Below are positions 10,398 through 20,198 of a stretch of 64,000 nucleotides of DNA, in pieces; position 1 is the stretch's first letter, and every line of letters begins with the position of its first letter. The notes beneath the pieces were generated by a model. It made no database searches and was not told the origin of the DNA. It saw only the letters and a list, made by a program, of their open reading frames with translations. Made by a program: the position numbers and the translations under genes. This DNA comes from Mycolicibacterium fallax. Lineage in GTDB: Bacteria > Actinomycetota > Actinomycetes > Mycobacteriales > Mycobacteriaceae. The stretch covers positions 2,170,001-2,234,000 of the forward strand of contig NZ_AP022603.1 in the NCBI RefSeq assembly GCF_010726955.1. Reading direction: 5' to 3'.

Positions 10398-11918
10398 ATG
10401 ACCACCCAGATTCCGCACTTCATCGACGGCCAGCGCGCCACCCTGACCTCCACCCGCACCGCCGACGTGCTCGACCCCAGCACCGGCGGCGTGCAGGCCC
10501 AGGTGCTGATGGCCTCCACCGACGACGTCAACGCCGCCGTCGCCTCGGCCGTCGAGGCGCAGAAGGGCTGGGCCGCCTGGAACCCGCAGCGCCGCGCCCG
10601 GGTGCTGATGAAGTTCATCGAGCTGGTCAACGCCAACGCCGACGAGCTGGCCGAGCTGCTGTCCAAGGAACACGGCAAGACCGTCGCCGACTCGCTCGGC
10701 GACATCCAGCGCGGCGTCGAGGTCATCGAGTTCGCCGTCGGCATCCCGCACCTGCTCAAGGGCGAGTTCACCGAGGGCGCCGGCACCGGCATCGACGTGT
10801 ACTCGATCCGCCAGCCGCTCGGCGTGGTCGCCGGCATCACCCCGTTCAACTTCCCGGCGATGATCCCGCTGTGGAAGGCCGGGCCGGCGCTGGCCTGCGG
10901 CAACGCCCTGATCCTCAAGCCGTCCGAGCGGGACCCGTCGGTGCCGCTGCGGCTGGCCGAGCTGTTCAGCGAGGCCGGCCTGCCCCCGGGCGTGCTGCAG
11001 GTCGTCAACGGCGACAAGGAGGCCGTCGACGCCATCATCGAGCACCCCGACATCAAGGCCATCGGCTTCGTCGGCAGCTCCGACATCGCGCAGTACATCT
11101 ACTCCGGCGCGGCCGCGCACGGTAAGCGGGCGCAGTGCTTCGGCGGCGCCAAGAACCACATGGTCGTGATGCCCGACGCCGACCTCGACCAGGCCGTCGA
11201 CGCGCTGATCGGCGCCGGCTACGGCAGCGCCGGGGAGCGCTGCATGGCGATCAGCGTGGCGGTCCCGGTCGGCGAGGAGACCGCGAACCGGCTGCGCAAC
11301 CGGCTGGTCGAGCGGATCGAGCAGCTGCGCGTCGGGCACAGCCTGGACCCGAAGGCCGACTACGGCCCGCTGGTCACCGGTGCCGCCCTGGAGCGGGTGC
11401 GCGGCTACATCGCCGCCGGCGTGGAGGCCGGCGCCGAGCTGGTCGTCGACGGCCGGGACCGCGGCGCCACCGAGCTGACCTTCGGCGACGAGGACCTGTC
11501 CAAGGGCTACTTCATCGGACCCACGCTGTTCGACAACGTCACCACCGACATGTCGATCTACACCGACGAGATCTTCGGCCCGGTGCTGTGCATCGTGCGG
11601 GCGCACGACTACGAGGAAGCGCTGCGGCTGCCGTCGGAGCACGAGTACGGCAACGGCGTTGCGGTGTTCACCCGCGACGGCGACACCGCCCGCGACTTCG
11701 TGTCCCGGGTGCAGGTCGGCATGGTCGGCGTCAACGTGCCGATCCCGGTGCCGGTGTCCTACCACAGCTTCGGCGGCTGGAAGCGGTCCGGCTTCGGCGA
11801 CCTGAACCAGTACGGCACCGCGTCGATCCAGTTCTACACCAAGGTCAAGACGGTGACCGAGCGCTGGCCGTCGGGCATCAAGGATGGCGCCGAGTTCGTC
11901 ATCCCGACGTTCAAGTAG
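10398..11918 (+). CDS. mmsA: Methylmalonate-semialdehyde dehydrogenase (CoA-acylating)
   Basis: MmsA converts methylmalonate semialdehyde to propionyl-CoA in valine catabolism and also acts on malonate semialdehyde. The 506-residue protein is an aldehyde dehydrogenase with the ITPFNFPAMIPLW segment (about residues 145-157) and the catalytic Cys282 in GSAGERCMAIS. I chose the ATG at 10398 (MTTQIPHFIDGQ); the frame is open further upstream, but that stretch is the operator region. It heads an operon with fadE and mmsB. Confidence 0.94.
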   Translation: MTTQIPHFIDGQRATLTSTRTADVLDPSTGGVQAQVLMASTDDVNAAVASAVEAQKGWAAWNPQRRARVLMKFIELVNANADELAELLSKEHGKTVADSLGDIQRGVEVIEFAVGIPHLLKGEFTEGAGTGIDVYSIRQPLGVVAGITPFNFPAMIPLWKAGPALACGNALILKPSERDPSVPLRLAELFSEAGLPPGVLQVVNGDKEAVDAIIEHPDIKAIGFVGSSDIAQYIYSGAAAHGKRAQCFGGAKNHMVVMPDADLDQAVDALIGAGYGSAGERCMAISVAVPVGEETANRLRNRLVERIEQLRVGHSLDPKADYGPLVTGAALERVRGYIAAGVEAGAELVVDGRDRGATELTFGDEDLSKGYFIGPTLFDNVTTDMSIYTDEIFGPVLCIVRAHDYEEALRLPSEHEYGNGVAVFTRDGDTARDFVSRVQVGMVGVNVPIPVPVSYHSFGGWKRSGFGDLNQYGTASIQFYTKVKTVTERWPSGIKDGAEFVIPTFK

Positions 11919-11924
11919 GCACCG

Positions 11925-13094
11925 TTGACCGCCACCTACGAACTCGACGAGGACGATCGGGTCATCACCGAAACCGCCGCCGCCTTCGCGGCCAAGCGGC
12001 TGGCCCCGTTCGCCCGGGAGTGGGACGAGACCAAGCACTTCCCCGTCGACGTGCTGCGCGAGGCCGCCGAGCTCGGCATGGCGGCGGTCTATTGCGCCGA
12101 GGAGGTCGGCGGCTCCGGGCTGCGGCGGATCGACGCGGTGCGGATCTTCACCGAACTGGCCGCCGCCGACCCGGCGATCGCGTCGTTCCTGTCCATCCAC
12201 AACATGTGCGCCTGGATGGTGGACAGCTACGGCACCGATGCGCAGCGGGCCCACTGGATCCCCCGGCTGGCCTCGATGCAGACCGTCGCCAGCTACTGCC
12301 TGACCGAGCCGGGCGCCGGCTCCGACGCCGCCGCGCTCAGCACCCGTGCGGTGCGCGACGGCGACGAGTACGTGCTCGACGGGGTCAAGCAGTTCATCTC
12401 CGGGGCCGGTGTGTCAGACCTGTACCTGGTGATGGCGCGCACCGGCGCCGAGGGGCCGCGCGGCATCTCGGCGTTCCTCATCGAGCGGGACACCCCCGGG
12501 CTGTCCTTCGGGGTCAACGAGGCGAAGATGGGCTGGTCCGCCCAGCCCACCGCGCAGGTGATCCTGGAGGGCGTCCGGGTGCCGGCCGACGCGCTGCTCG
12601 GCGGGCCGACCGCCGAGGGCACCGGGTTCGGCATCGCGATGAACGGGCTCAACGGCGGCCGGATCAACATCGCGGCCTGTTCGCTGGGCGGCGCCCGGAC
12701 CGCCTACGAACAGGCCCGCGGCTACGTCGCGGACCGCCAGGCCTTCGGCGGCGCGCTGATCGACGAGCCGACCATCCGGTTCACCCTGGCCGACATGGCC
12801 ACCGCGCTGGAAACCTCCCGGCTGATGCTGTGGCGCGCCGCGGCAGCCCTCGACGCCGGCGCGCCGGACAAGGTCGAGCTGTGCGCGATGGCCAAGCGCT
12901 ACGTCACCGACGCCTGCTACGACGTCGCCGACTCGGCGCTGCAGCTGCACGGCGGCTACGGCTACCTGCGCGAATACGGCGTCGAAAAGATCCTCCGGGA
13001 CCTGCGGGTGCACCGCATCCTGGAGGGCACCAACGAGATCATGCGGGTGGTGATCGGGCGCGCCGAGGCCACCCGGGCCCGCGCGTCGGCATGA
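11925..13094 (+). CDS. Acyl-CoA dehydrogenase, probable isobutyryl-CoA dehydrogenase
   Basis: This 389-residue flavoprotein has the acyl-CoA dehydrogenase signatures: CLTEPGAGSDAAAL near residue 125, WSAQPTAQVILEGVRVP near residue 205 and the C-terminal LRVHRILEGTNEI, whose first Glu is the expected catalytic base. Its place between mmsA and mmsB supports isobutyryl-CoA dehydrogenation in valine breakdown, the role proposed for mycobacterial FadE9. It starts with TTG six bases after the mmsA stop, and its stop is close to mmsB. Confidence 0.9.
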   Translation: MTATYELDEDDRVITETAAAFAAKRLAPFAREWDETKHFPVDVLREAAELGMAAVYCAEEVGGSGLRRIDAVRIFTELAAADPAIASFLSIHNMCAWMVDSYGTDAQRAHWIPRLASMQTVASYCLTEPGAGSDAAALSTRAVRDGDEYVLDGVKQFISGAGVSDLYLVMARTGAEGPRGISAFLIERDTPGLSFGVNEAKMGWSAQPTAQVILEGVRVPADALLGGPTAEGTGFGIAMNGLNGGRINIAACSLGGARTAYEQARGYVADRQAFGGALIDEPTIRFTLADMATALETSRLMLWRAAAALDAGAPDKVELCAMAKRYVTDACYDVADSALQLHGGYGYLREYGVEKILRDLRVHRILEGTNEIMRVVIGRAEATRARASA

Positions 13095-13126
13095 CCGGCG
13101 ACCACACACACGAGAGGCAGACCGCG

Positions 13127-14017
13127 ATGACATCCACGACAGCGGCAACGGTGGCGTTCCTGGGACTGGGCCACATGGGCGGGCCGATGGCCGCCAACCT
13201 GGTCTCCGCGGGGTTCGCGGTGCGCGGCTTCGACCCGGTGCCGGCCGCCCAGCAGGCCGCCGCGGCCAACGGTGTGACGGTCCTGGGCAGCGTCGCCGAG
13301 GCGGTCACCGGCGCCGACGTGGTGCTCACCATGCTGCCCAACGGGGACCTGGTGCGCAGCTGCTACGCCGACATCCTGCCGGCCGCCAAGCCCGGCGCGC
13401 TGCTGATCGACAGCTCGACCATCTCGGTCGACGACGCCCGCGCGGTCAACCGGCTGGCCGACGACGCCGGCTTCGCCCAGCTCGACGCGCCGGTGTCCGG
13501 CGGGGTCAAGGGCGCGGTCGCCGGCACCCTGGCGTTCATGGTCGGCGGCAGCGACGACGCCGTCGCCGCCGCCCGGCCGGTGCTCGAGCCGATGGCCGGC
13601 AAGGTGGTGCACTGCGGGGCCCCCGGCGCCGGCCAGGCCGCCAAGGTCTGCAACAACATGGTGCTGGCCGTGCAGCAGATCGCCATCGGCGAGGCCTTCG
13701 TGCTGGCCGAGCACCTCGGGCTGTCCGCCCAGTCGCTGTTCGACGTGATCACCGGCGCGACCGGCAACTGCTGGGCCGTGCACACCAACTGCCCGGTGCC
13801 CGGACCGGTGCCGACCTCGCCGGCCAACAACGACTTCCAACCCGGCTTCGCGACCGCGCTGATGAACAAGGACCTGCAGCTGGCGATGAGCGCGGTGGCC
13901 TCCACCGGCAGCACCGCCCCGCTGGGCAGCCACGCCGCGCAGATCTACGCCGATTTCGCCGCCGAGCATGCCGGGCTGGATTTCAGCGCCGTCATCCAGG
14001 CGCTGCGCGAGAGCTAG
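13127..14017 (+). CDS. mmsB: 3-Hydroxyisobutyrate dehydrogenase
   Basis: MmsB oxidises 3-hydroxyisobutyrate to methylmalonate semialdehyde, the substrate of MmsA. The 296-residue protein starts with a Rossmann motif (VAFLGLGHMGGPMAANL), has the substrate motif DAPVSGGVKGA and the catalytic Lys173 in GAGQAAKVCNNM. I used the ATG at 13127 behind GAGAGG. An alternative ATG at 13091 overlaps the fadE stop and would add 12 residues. Its stop overlaps the stop of the convergent marR gene by four bases. Confidence 0.93.
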   Translation: MTSTTAATVAFLGLGHMGGPMAANLVSAGFAVRGFDPVPAAQQAAAANGVTVLGSVAEAVTGADVVLTMLPNGDLVRSCYADILPAAKPGALLIDSSTISVDDARAVNRLADDAGFAQLDAPVSGGVKGAVAGTLAFMVGGSDDAVAAARPVLEPMAGKVVHCGAPGAGQAAKVCNNMVLAVQQIAIGEAFVLAEHLGLSAQSLFDVITGATGNCWAVHTNCPVPGPVPTSPANNDFQPGFATALMNKDLQLAMSAVASTGSTAPLGSHAAQIYADFAAEHAGLDFSAVIQALRES

Positions 14018-14517
14018 AAGTCGCCGGCGCTGCGCCGCAGGGTGTCGATCACCGCGGCCAGCGTGCGGGAGTCCGCACCGGAGACCCCGATGTCGGCGAA
14101 CACCTCGTCGTTCAGCGTCGCGGTGGCCTGCTCGACGGTGCGCCTGCCGTCCTCGGTGATCTGCACCAAGGTGGTCCGCCCGTCGGTCGGATGCGGCAGC
14201 CGGCGCACCAGCCCGGCGTCCTCCAGCCGGCGGATCGCGTGGGTGACGCTGGTGACGTGCACCTGCAGCCGCGCCGACGCCTTCGCGATGGGCAGCGAAC
14301 CGGTCCGGCTGAACGCCAGCAGCCGCAGCAGCTCGAATCGGGAGAAGCTCAGCTCGTAGGGCCGCAGCGCCGTCTCCACCCGGGCCAGCAGGATCTGGTG
14401 GGCCCGCATCACCGAGGTGACCGCGACCATCCCGTCGGCGACATCGCCCCACCCGGCACGCACCCAGTGTGCGCGCGCGGTGGCTATCGGGTCCGGTTTG
14501 TCCGGTGTGTCGGGCAT
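14014..14517 (-). CDS. MarR-family transcriptional regulator
   Basis: The 167-residue protein has a winged helix-turn-helix: FSRFELLRLLAFSR (about 57-70), a recognition-helix segment LQVHVTSVTHAIRRLEDAG and the wing GLVRRLPHPTDGRTTLVQIT. MarR proteins usually repress genes for catabolism or stress and release DNA on binding small phenolic or acyl ligands. It begins four bases after the map stop, so it is probably the last gene of the secY-adk-map transcript, and it converges on mmsB. Its targets are unknown; the mmsA palindrome is one candidate. Confidence 0.9.
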   Translation of the reverse strand: MPDTPDKPDPIATARAHWVRAGWGDVADGMVAVTSVMRAHQILLARVETALRPYELSFSRFELLRLLAFSRTGSLPIAKASARLQVHVTSVTHAIRRLEDAGLVRRLPHPTDGRTTLVQITEDGRRTVEQATATLNDEVFADIGVSGADSRTLAAVIDTLRRSAGDF

Positions 14518-14521
14518 CGGT

Positions 14522-15319
14522 TCACGCGAGGGTCAGGATCCGCGGGCCGTCGTCGGTGACCGCGACGGTGTGCTCCCAGTGCGCGGCGCGCGACCCGTCG
14601 GCGGTCACCACCGTCCAGTCGTCGGCCAGGATCCGGGTCTTGGTGGTGCCCAGGGTCAGCATCGGCTCGATGGCCAGCACCGACCCGGCGGCCAGCCGCG
14701 GCCCGCGGCCGGGGGCGCCCTCGTTGGCCAGGAACGGGTCCATGTGCATCTCCCGGCCGATGCCGTGGCCGCCGTAGCCGGCGACGATCCCGAACGCCCG
14801 GCCGAACCGGTCGGCCGCCGCGCGGGTGCCGCGCTCGATGGCGTGCGAGACGTCGGTCAGCCGGTTGCCGGGCAGCATCGCCGCGATGCCCGCCTCCAGG
14901 GATTCCCGGGTCGCCGCGCTCAGCGCGGCGTCCGCCTCGCCGAGCGGCCCGACCCCGAAGGTGATCGCCGAGTCGCCGTGCCAGCCGTCCACGATGGCGC
15001 CGCAGTCGATGGAGACCAGGTCCCCGGCCGCCAGCCGCTCGCGGGCCGTCGGGATGCCGTGCACGACGCGGTCGTTCACCGACGCGCAGATGGTGGCCGG
15101 AAAGCCGTGGTAGCCCAGGAACGACGGGACGCCGGCGCCGTCGCGGATGACGGATTCGGCAACCTCGTCGAGCTCCAGCGTGGACACCCCGAGGGCGGCC
15201 GCCTCCCGGACCGCGGCCAGCGCCCGGGCCACCAGCGCGCCCGCGGCGGCCATCGCGTCGAGCTCACCGGCGGTGCGCTGGGGCACCACCTTGCGGCCGC
15301 GCAGCCCGGGGATGCCCAT
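14522..15319 (-). CDS. map: Type I methionine aminopeptidase
   Basis: Map removes the initiator Met from nascent proteins. The 265-residue protein has all metal and catalytic residues: His in [11 protein letters not shown], the Asp pair in [14 protein letters not shown], His in [11 protein letters not shown], Glu in LAIEPML and Glu in WEHTVAV. It follows adk by six bases and precedes marR, matching the secY-adk-map order of actinobacteria. Confidence 0.96.
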   Translation of the reverse strand: MGIPGLRGRKVVPQRTAGELDAMAAAGALVARALAAVREAAALGVSTLELDEVAESVIRDGAGVPSFLGYHGFPATICASVNDRVVHGIPTARERLAAGDLVSIDCGAIVDGWHGDSAITFGVGPLGEADAALSAATRESLEAGIAAMLPGNRLTDVSHAIERGTRAAADRFGRAFGIVAGYGGHGIGREMHMDPFLANEGAPGRGPRLAAGSVLAIEPMLTLGTTKTRILADDWTVVTADGSRAAHWEHTVAVTDDGPRILTLA

Positions 15320-15325
15320 CCCCGG

Positions 15326-15871
15326 TTACCGGCCCAGTGCCCGCAGGGCCCGGCCGAAGACCTCGTCGAGTTCGCCGACGGCCTCGACGGTCTTCAGCTC
15401 GGCGCGGTAGAAGTCCAGCAGCGGTGCAGTCTCGCTCTGGTACACCTTCATCCGGTTGCGGATGATGTCCTCGGTGTCGTCGGCGCGGCCGCGGCCCTTG
15501 AGCCGGGCGACCAGCTCGTCCTCGGGCACCCGGAACTCCAGCACCGCGTCCAGCCGCAGGCCGCGGCGGGCCAGCATCTCGGCCAGCGCCTCGGCCTGCT
15601 CCACCGACCGCGGGAAGCCGTCCAGGATGAAGCCGGCCGCCGCATCCTGGTCGTTCAGCCGGTCGTCGACCAGCGCGTTGGTCAGCGACGCGGGGACCAG
15701 ATCGCCGGCATCGAGGTACTTCTTGGCCGCCACCCCGAGTTCGGTGCCTGCGCCGATGTTGTGCCGGAACAGGTCGCCGGTGGAGATCTGCGGGACGCCG
15801 AGGGTCTCGGACAGCTTGATCGCCTGGGTGCCCTTACCGGCGCCCGGGGCACCGAGCAGAACAATTCTCAC
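15326..15871 (-). CDS. adk: Adenylate kinase
   Basis: Adk interconverts ATP plus AMP and two ADP. At 181 residues it is the short form with a reduced lid, as in M. tuberculosis. The P-loop GAPGAGKGT is at residues 7-15 and [13 protein letters not shown] is in the middle. The start overlaps the secY stop by four bases, so translation is coupled. Confidence 0.97.
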   Translation of the reverse strand: MRIVLLGAPGAGKGTQAIKLSETLGVPQISTGDLFRHNIGAGTELGVAAKKYLDAGDLVPASLTNALVDDRLNDQDAAAGFILDGFPRSVEQAEALAEMLARRGLRLDAVLEFRVPEDELVARLKGRGRADDTEDIIRNRMKVYQSETAPLLDFYRAELKTVEAVGELDEVFGRALRALGR

Positions 15872-17193
15872 TTCAGGAACCCTTCGTAGTTGCGCTGCAT
15901 GAGCTGGCTTTCAATCTGCTTCACGGTATCGAGTCCGACGCCGATCATGATCAGAACGGCCACACCGCCGAACGGCAGGTTCTGCAGCGTCTGCCCGCCG
16001 CCCATCTGCAGGAACACGTTGGGCAGCACCGCGATGACGCCCAGGTAGATCGACCCGGGCAGGGTGATCCGGCTGAGCACGTAGCGCAGGTAGTCGGCCG
16101 TCGGCTTGCCGGGCCGGATGCCCGGGATGAAGCCGCCGAACTTCTTCATCTCGTCGGCCCGCTCGTCGGGGTTGAAGGTGATCGAGACGTAGAAGTAGGT
16201 GAAGAAGATGATCAGCCCGAAGTAGACGGCGATGTAGATCGGATCGGCCGGGTTGGTCAGGTTGTTGCCGACGAACTTGTCCCACCAGCTGGTGCCCGCA
16301 TCGGCCCGGCCGCTGTTGACCAGCTGGGTGATGAGGTTCGGGATGTAGATCAGCGAGGAGGCGAAGATGACCGGGATGACGCCGGCCTGGTTGACCTTCA
16401 GCGGCAGGTAGGTCGAGGTGCCGCCGTACATCTTGCGGCCGACCATCCGCTTGGCGTACTGCACCGGGATGCGGCGCTGGCCCTGCTCGACGAAGATCAC
16501 GCCGACCAGGATGGCCATCGCGGCCACGCAGACCAGGGTGAAGGTGGCGGCGCCACGGCTCTCCAGGATCATCCCGCCCTCGGACGGGATGCGCGCGGCG
16601 ATGCCGGCGAAGATCAGCAGCGACATGCCGTTGCCGATGCCGCGCTCGGTGATCAGCTCGCCCATCCACATCACCAGGGCCGCGCCGCCGGTCATCACGA
16701 TGACGATCACGAACAGCGTGAAGATGGAGTCGTCGATCAGGATCTGCGCGTCGCAGCCCTGCATCAGGCCGCCGTTGGCGGCCAGCGCGACCACGCTGGT
16801 GGCCTGCAGGATCGCCAGCGCGATCGACAGGTAGCGGGTGTACTGCGTCATCTTGGCCTGGCCCGCCTGGCCCTCCTTGCGCAACTGCTCGAAGCGCGGG
16901 ATGACCACGGTCAGCAGCTGCACGATGATGCTGGCGGTGATGTAGGGCATGACGCCGACGGCGAACACCGCCAGCTGCAGCAGTGCCCCGCCGGAGAACA
17001 GCGTGATCAGCGAGTACAGCTGCGCCGAGTCACCGCTCTGCAGCTGATCCAGGCACTGGTGCACGTTGCGGTAGTTGACCCCGGGCGAGGGCAGCGAGGC
17101 GCCGACCCGGTAGAGCACCACCAGCGCCAAGGTGATGAGGATCTTGCGCCTGAGGTCCGGTGTCCGCAGCGCAGAGGTGAAAGCGGAGAGCAC
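15868..17193 (-). CDS. secY: Protein translocase subunit SecY
   Basis: SecY is the channel of the Sec export machinery. The 441-residue protein has ten predicted membrane segments and typical SecY sequence such as [17 protein letters not shown] near the N-terminus, [14 protein letters not shown] in the middle and [12 protein letters not shown] in the cytoplasmic loop. Here secY is separated from the spc operon (rplO at 24200) by about 7 kb of unrelated genes. A possible -10 (TAGACT, minus strand, 17321-17326) lies about 120 bases upstream. Confidence 0.97.
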   Translation of the reverse strand: MLSAFTSALRTPDLRRKILITLALVVLYRVGASLPSPGVNYRNVHQCLDQLQSGDSAQLYSLITLFSGGALLQLAVFAVGVMPYITASIIVQLLTVVIPRFEQLRKEGQAGQAKMTQYTRYLSIALAILQATSVVALAANGGLMQGCDAQILIDDSIFTLFVIVIVMTGGAALVMWMGELITERGIGNGMSLLIFAGIAARIPSEGGMILESRGAATFTLVCVAAMAILVGVIFVEQGQRRIPVQYAKRMVGRKMYGGTSTYLPLKVNQAGVIPVIFASSLIYIPNLITQLVNSGRADAGTSWWDKFVGNNLTNPADPIYIAVYFGLIIFFTYFYVSITFNPDERADEMKKFGGFIPGIRPGKPTADYLRYVLSRITLPGSIYLGVIAVLPNVFLQMGGGQTLQNLPFGGVAVLIMIGVGLDTVKQIESQLMQRNYEGFLK

Positions 17194-17450
17194 TCATTCC
17201 TCCTGGGCCGCCGGGTCGGGTCTCGGCGTGCCGGTGGGGCTGGTCTGACCAGCGTCGGATAATCCTGGGTCGAGCACCGACACCGTCAGACCGGGCGGCC
17301 TGTGGACTCGGGCGTCAAACAGTCTACGAGAGTAACAGTTGATGCTGACCGTCCCCGAATGCGGCGAGCTCAGCGGATTCACAGCCGGGACCACTAGCAT
17401 CAGTTACATCGCCTAACTAATTGTTGGGCCCGACGAGAATGAGGTGCCCG

Positions 17451-18368
17451 ATGGCCCGAACCGCCGACGACAGCTGGGACCTGGCCTCCAGCGTGGGCGC
17501 CACCGCCACCATGGTCGCCGCCGCCCGCGCGGTGGCCAGCCGCGGCCCCGACGCCGTCATCGACGACCCGTTCGCCGAGCCGCTGGTGCGCGCCGTCGGA
17601 ATGGACTTCTTCACCCGGCTGGCCGCCGGCGAGCTGACCGCCGAGCACCTCGACACCGACGACTCTCCCACCGACATCACCGCCTTCGTCAACGGGATGG
17701 CCGCCCGCACCCGGTTCTTCGACGACTTCTTCGCCGCCGCGGTGGCCGCCGGGGTGCGCCAGGCGGTGATCCTGGCCTCCGGTCTGGACTCCCGGGCCTG
17801 GCGGCTGGACTGGCCGGCGGACATGGTGGTCTTCGAGATCGACCAGCCCGAGGTGATCGCCTTCAAGTCCACCACCCTGGCCGGGCTCGGCGCGGCACCG
17901 AAGGTGCAGTTGCGCCCGGTCGCGGTGGACCTGCGCGCCGACTGGCCGGCCGCGCTGGCCGCCGCCGGCTTCGACGCCGCCGCGCCGACCGCCTGGATCG
18001 CCGAGGGCCTGCTGGGCTACCTGCCGCCGGAGGCCCAGGACCGGCTGCTGCAGACCATCGGTGAACTGTCCGCCCCCGGCAGTCGGCTGGCGGTGGAGTC
18101 GGTGCCCTCACAGCACGCCGCCCCCGACGACAAACTCGCCAGCCGGATGCAGCAGGTCCGCGAGCAGTGGCAGCGGCACGGTTTCGACCTGGATTTCTCC
18201 GAGCTGGTCTATCTCGGCGAGCGCGCCGACGTCGGCGACTACCTGACCGCCCGCAACTGGTCGGTCCGGGTGCTGTCGTCCAACGACATCCTGACCGGCT
18301 GCGGGCTGCCCGCGATCGAGGACCCCGAGCGCCTCCCGACGGCCGCCTACCTGACCGCAACCCGGTGA
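17451..18368 (+). CDS. SAM-dependent methyltransferase, TIGR00027 type, copy A
   Basis: The 305-residue protein belongs to the family of putative SAM methyltransferases that is expanded in mycobacteria. It has [20 protein letters not shown] at residues 6-25, FFDDFF, the SAM-site segment [17 protein letters not shown], an EIDQPEVI acidic motif and [16 protein letters not shown]. The ATG at 17451 is preceded by GAGG; earlier in-frame starts exist but lack this support. It overlaps the next copy in a GTGA junction. Substrates of this family are largely unknown. Confidence 0.88.
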   Translation: MARTADDSWDLASSVGATATMVAAARAVASRGPDAVIDDPFAEPLVRAVGMDFFTRLAAGELTAEHLDTDDSPTDITAFVNGMAARTRFFDDFFAAAVAAGVRQAVILASGLDSRAWRLDWPADMVVFEIDQPEVIAFKSTTLAGLGAAPKVQLRPVAVDLRADWPAALAAAGFDAAAPTAWIAEGLLGYLPPEAQDRLLQTIGELSAPGSRLAVESVPSQHAAPDDKLASRMQQVREQWQRHGFDLDFSELVYLGERADVGDYLTARNWSVRVLSSNDILTGCGLPAIEDPERLPTAAYLTATR

Positions 18369-19270
18369 CCCGCACCGACAGCGACAGCTGGGACCTGGCC
18401 TCCGGCGTCGGCATCACCGCCACCATGGTCGCCGCCGCCCGCGCGCTCGCCAGCGCCGAGCCCGAACCGCTGATCCACGATCCGTTCGCCGCGCCGCTGG
18501 TGCGGGCCGTGGGCGTCGAGCACTTCGTCGGGCTGGTCGACGGCACCGCCGCGGTGCCCGAGCAGGCCGCGGACGCGGTCGCGATGCTGACCGCCGTGCT
18601 GGCCGTGCGAACCCGGTTCTTCGACGATTTCTTCGCCGACGCGGCGGCCGCCGGGGTGCGTCAGGCGGTGATCCTGGCCAGCGGCCTGGATTCGCGCGCC
18701 TACCGGCTGGACTGGCCCGCGGGCACCACGGTCTACGAAATCGACCAGCAGGCCGTGCTGGACGGCAAGAACGCCGCGCTGGCCGCGCTGGGCGCCGCCC
18801 CGACCGCCGAGCGCCGCGCGGTGACCGTCGACCTGCGCGAGGACTGGCCCGCCGCGCTGCGCGCCGCCGGCTTCGACACCGCCGCGCCCACCGCCTGGAT
18901 CGCCGAGGGCCTGCTGATCTACCTGCCGCCGCAGGCCCAGGACCGGCTGTTCGACAACATCACCGCACTGTCGGCCCCCGGCAGCCGGCTGGCCACCGAG
19001 TTTCACCGCGGCGACGTCGTCGCGGCCCTGAACGAGCGATCCCAACAGTTGGCCGACTCCTGGAAAGGTGCCGGAGTGGGCCTGGATTTCGCCGCGCTGA
19101 CCTACCGTGGTGAGCGCAACGACGCGGCGCAGTATCTCGCCGAGCGCGGCTGGTCGGTGACCGGCCGGGCCCGCACCGAGGTGTTCGCCGGCTACGGGCG
19201 TGCCTTCCCGACCGGGCAGGAGGCGGCCGGGCTGAGCGACTCCACCGCGATCGTCGCGATCCGCGACTGA
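18365..19270 (+). CDS. SAM-dependent methyltransferase, TIGR00027 type, copy B
   Basis: The 301-residue second copy starts at a GTG overlapping the previous stop. Motifs are [57 protein letters not shown] and [15 protein letters not shown]. The EIDQPEV motif of its neighbours is EIDQQAV here, and the segment before the last motif differs from copies A and C, so the substrate pockets have probably diverged. Confidence 0.88.
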   Translation: MTRTDSDSWDLASGVGITATMVAAARALASAEPEPLIHDPFAAPLVRAVGVEHFVGLVDGTAAVPEQAADAVAMLTAVLAVRTRFFDDFFADAAAAGVRQAVILASGLDSRAYRLDWPAGTTVYEIDQQAVLDGKNAALAALGAAPTAERRAVTVDLREDWPAALRAAGFDTAAPTAWIAEGLLIYLPPQAQDRLFDNITALSAPGSRLATEFHRGDVVAALNERSQQLADSWKGAGVGLDFAALTYRGERNDAAQYLAERGWSVTGRARTEVFAGYGRAFPTGQEAAGLSDSTAIVAIRD

Positions 19271-19292
19271 GCCGGCCCCGCAGGAGGCGAGC

Positions 19293-20198
19293 ATGACCCG
19301 ATCCGACAATGACAGCTGGGACCTGGCCTCCAGCGTGGGCGCGACGGCGACCATGGTCGCCGTCGGCCGCGCGTTGGCCAGCCGCGATCCGCGGCCGCTG
19401 ATCGATGACCCGTTCGCCGCCCCGCTGGCCCGGGCGGTCGGCATCGAGTTCTTCACCCGGGTGCTCGACGGCGACATCGACACCCAGATCCCCGGCGCCT
19501 CCCCGGCGCGCACCCAGGCCATGATCGACGGGATGGCGGTGCGAACCCGGTTCTTCGACGACTACTTCACCGAGGCCACCGCCGCCGGGATCCGGCAGGT
19601 CGTCATCCTCGCCGCCGGCCTGGACGCCCGGGCCTACCGGCTGGCCTGGCCGGCGGGCACCGTGGTCTACGAGATCGACCAGCCCGAGGTGATCGCGTTC
19701 AAGTCCGAGACGCTGGCCGGCATCGGGGCCGTCCCGACCGCCACCCGGCGCACCGTCGCCATCGACCTGCGCGAGGACTGGCCGGCCGCGCTGGCCGCGG
19801 CCGGTTTCGATCCGGCCGCGCCGACCGCGTGGCTGGCCGAGGGGCTGCTGATCTACCTGCCGCCGGAGGCCCAGGACCGGCTGTTCGACGAGATCGCCGC
19901 GCTGTCCGCGCCGGCAAGCGCGGTGGCCACCGAATACGTGCCCGGGATCATGGACTTCGACCGGGAGCAGGCCAGGGCGGCCTCCACCCAGCTGCGCGAG
20001 CGGGGCCTGGACATCGACATGGGCGCGCTGGTGTTCGCCGGTGCCCGCAGCCACGTGATGGACTACCTGACCGGCCAGGGCTGGGCGGTCACCGGGGTGC
20101 CGCGCGCGGAGCTGTTCACCCGGCACGACCGGGTGCTGCCCGCCCCCGAGGAGGACGACGTGCTCGGCGAGATCGTCTACGTGTCGGCGACCCGCTAG
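19293..20198 (+). CDS. SAM-dependent methyltransferase, TIGR00027 type, copy C
   Basis: This is the third tandem member, also 301 residues, 22 bases after copy B with an AGGAGG-like site before the ATG. It has [59 protein letters not shown] and [15 protein letters not shown]. Its stop at 20198 directly abuts the stop of the convergent sppA gene. All three copies look intact and are likely co-transcribed. Confidence 0.88.
   Translation: MTRSDNDSWDLASSVGATATMVAVGRALASRDPRPLIDDPFAAPLARAVGIEFFTRVLDGDIDTQIPGASPARTQAMIDGMAVRTRFFDDYFTEATAAGIRQVVILAAGLDARAYRLAWPAGTVVYEIDQPEVIAFKSETLAGIGAVPTATRRTVAIDLREDWPAALAAAGFDPAAPTAWLAEGLLIYLPPEAQDRLFDEIAALSAPASAVATEYVPGIMDFDREQARAASTQLRERGLDIDMGALVFAGARSHVMDYLTGQGWAVTGVPRAELFTRHDRVLPAPEEDDVLGEIVYVSATR

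Noticed and set aside
11135..13126. Long open frame upstream and in frame with mmsB
   Set aside because: It reads mmsA and fadE in a wrong frame; only the part from 13127 encodes a recognisable dehydrogenase.
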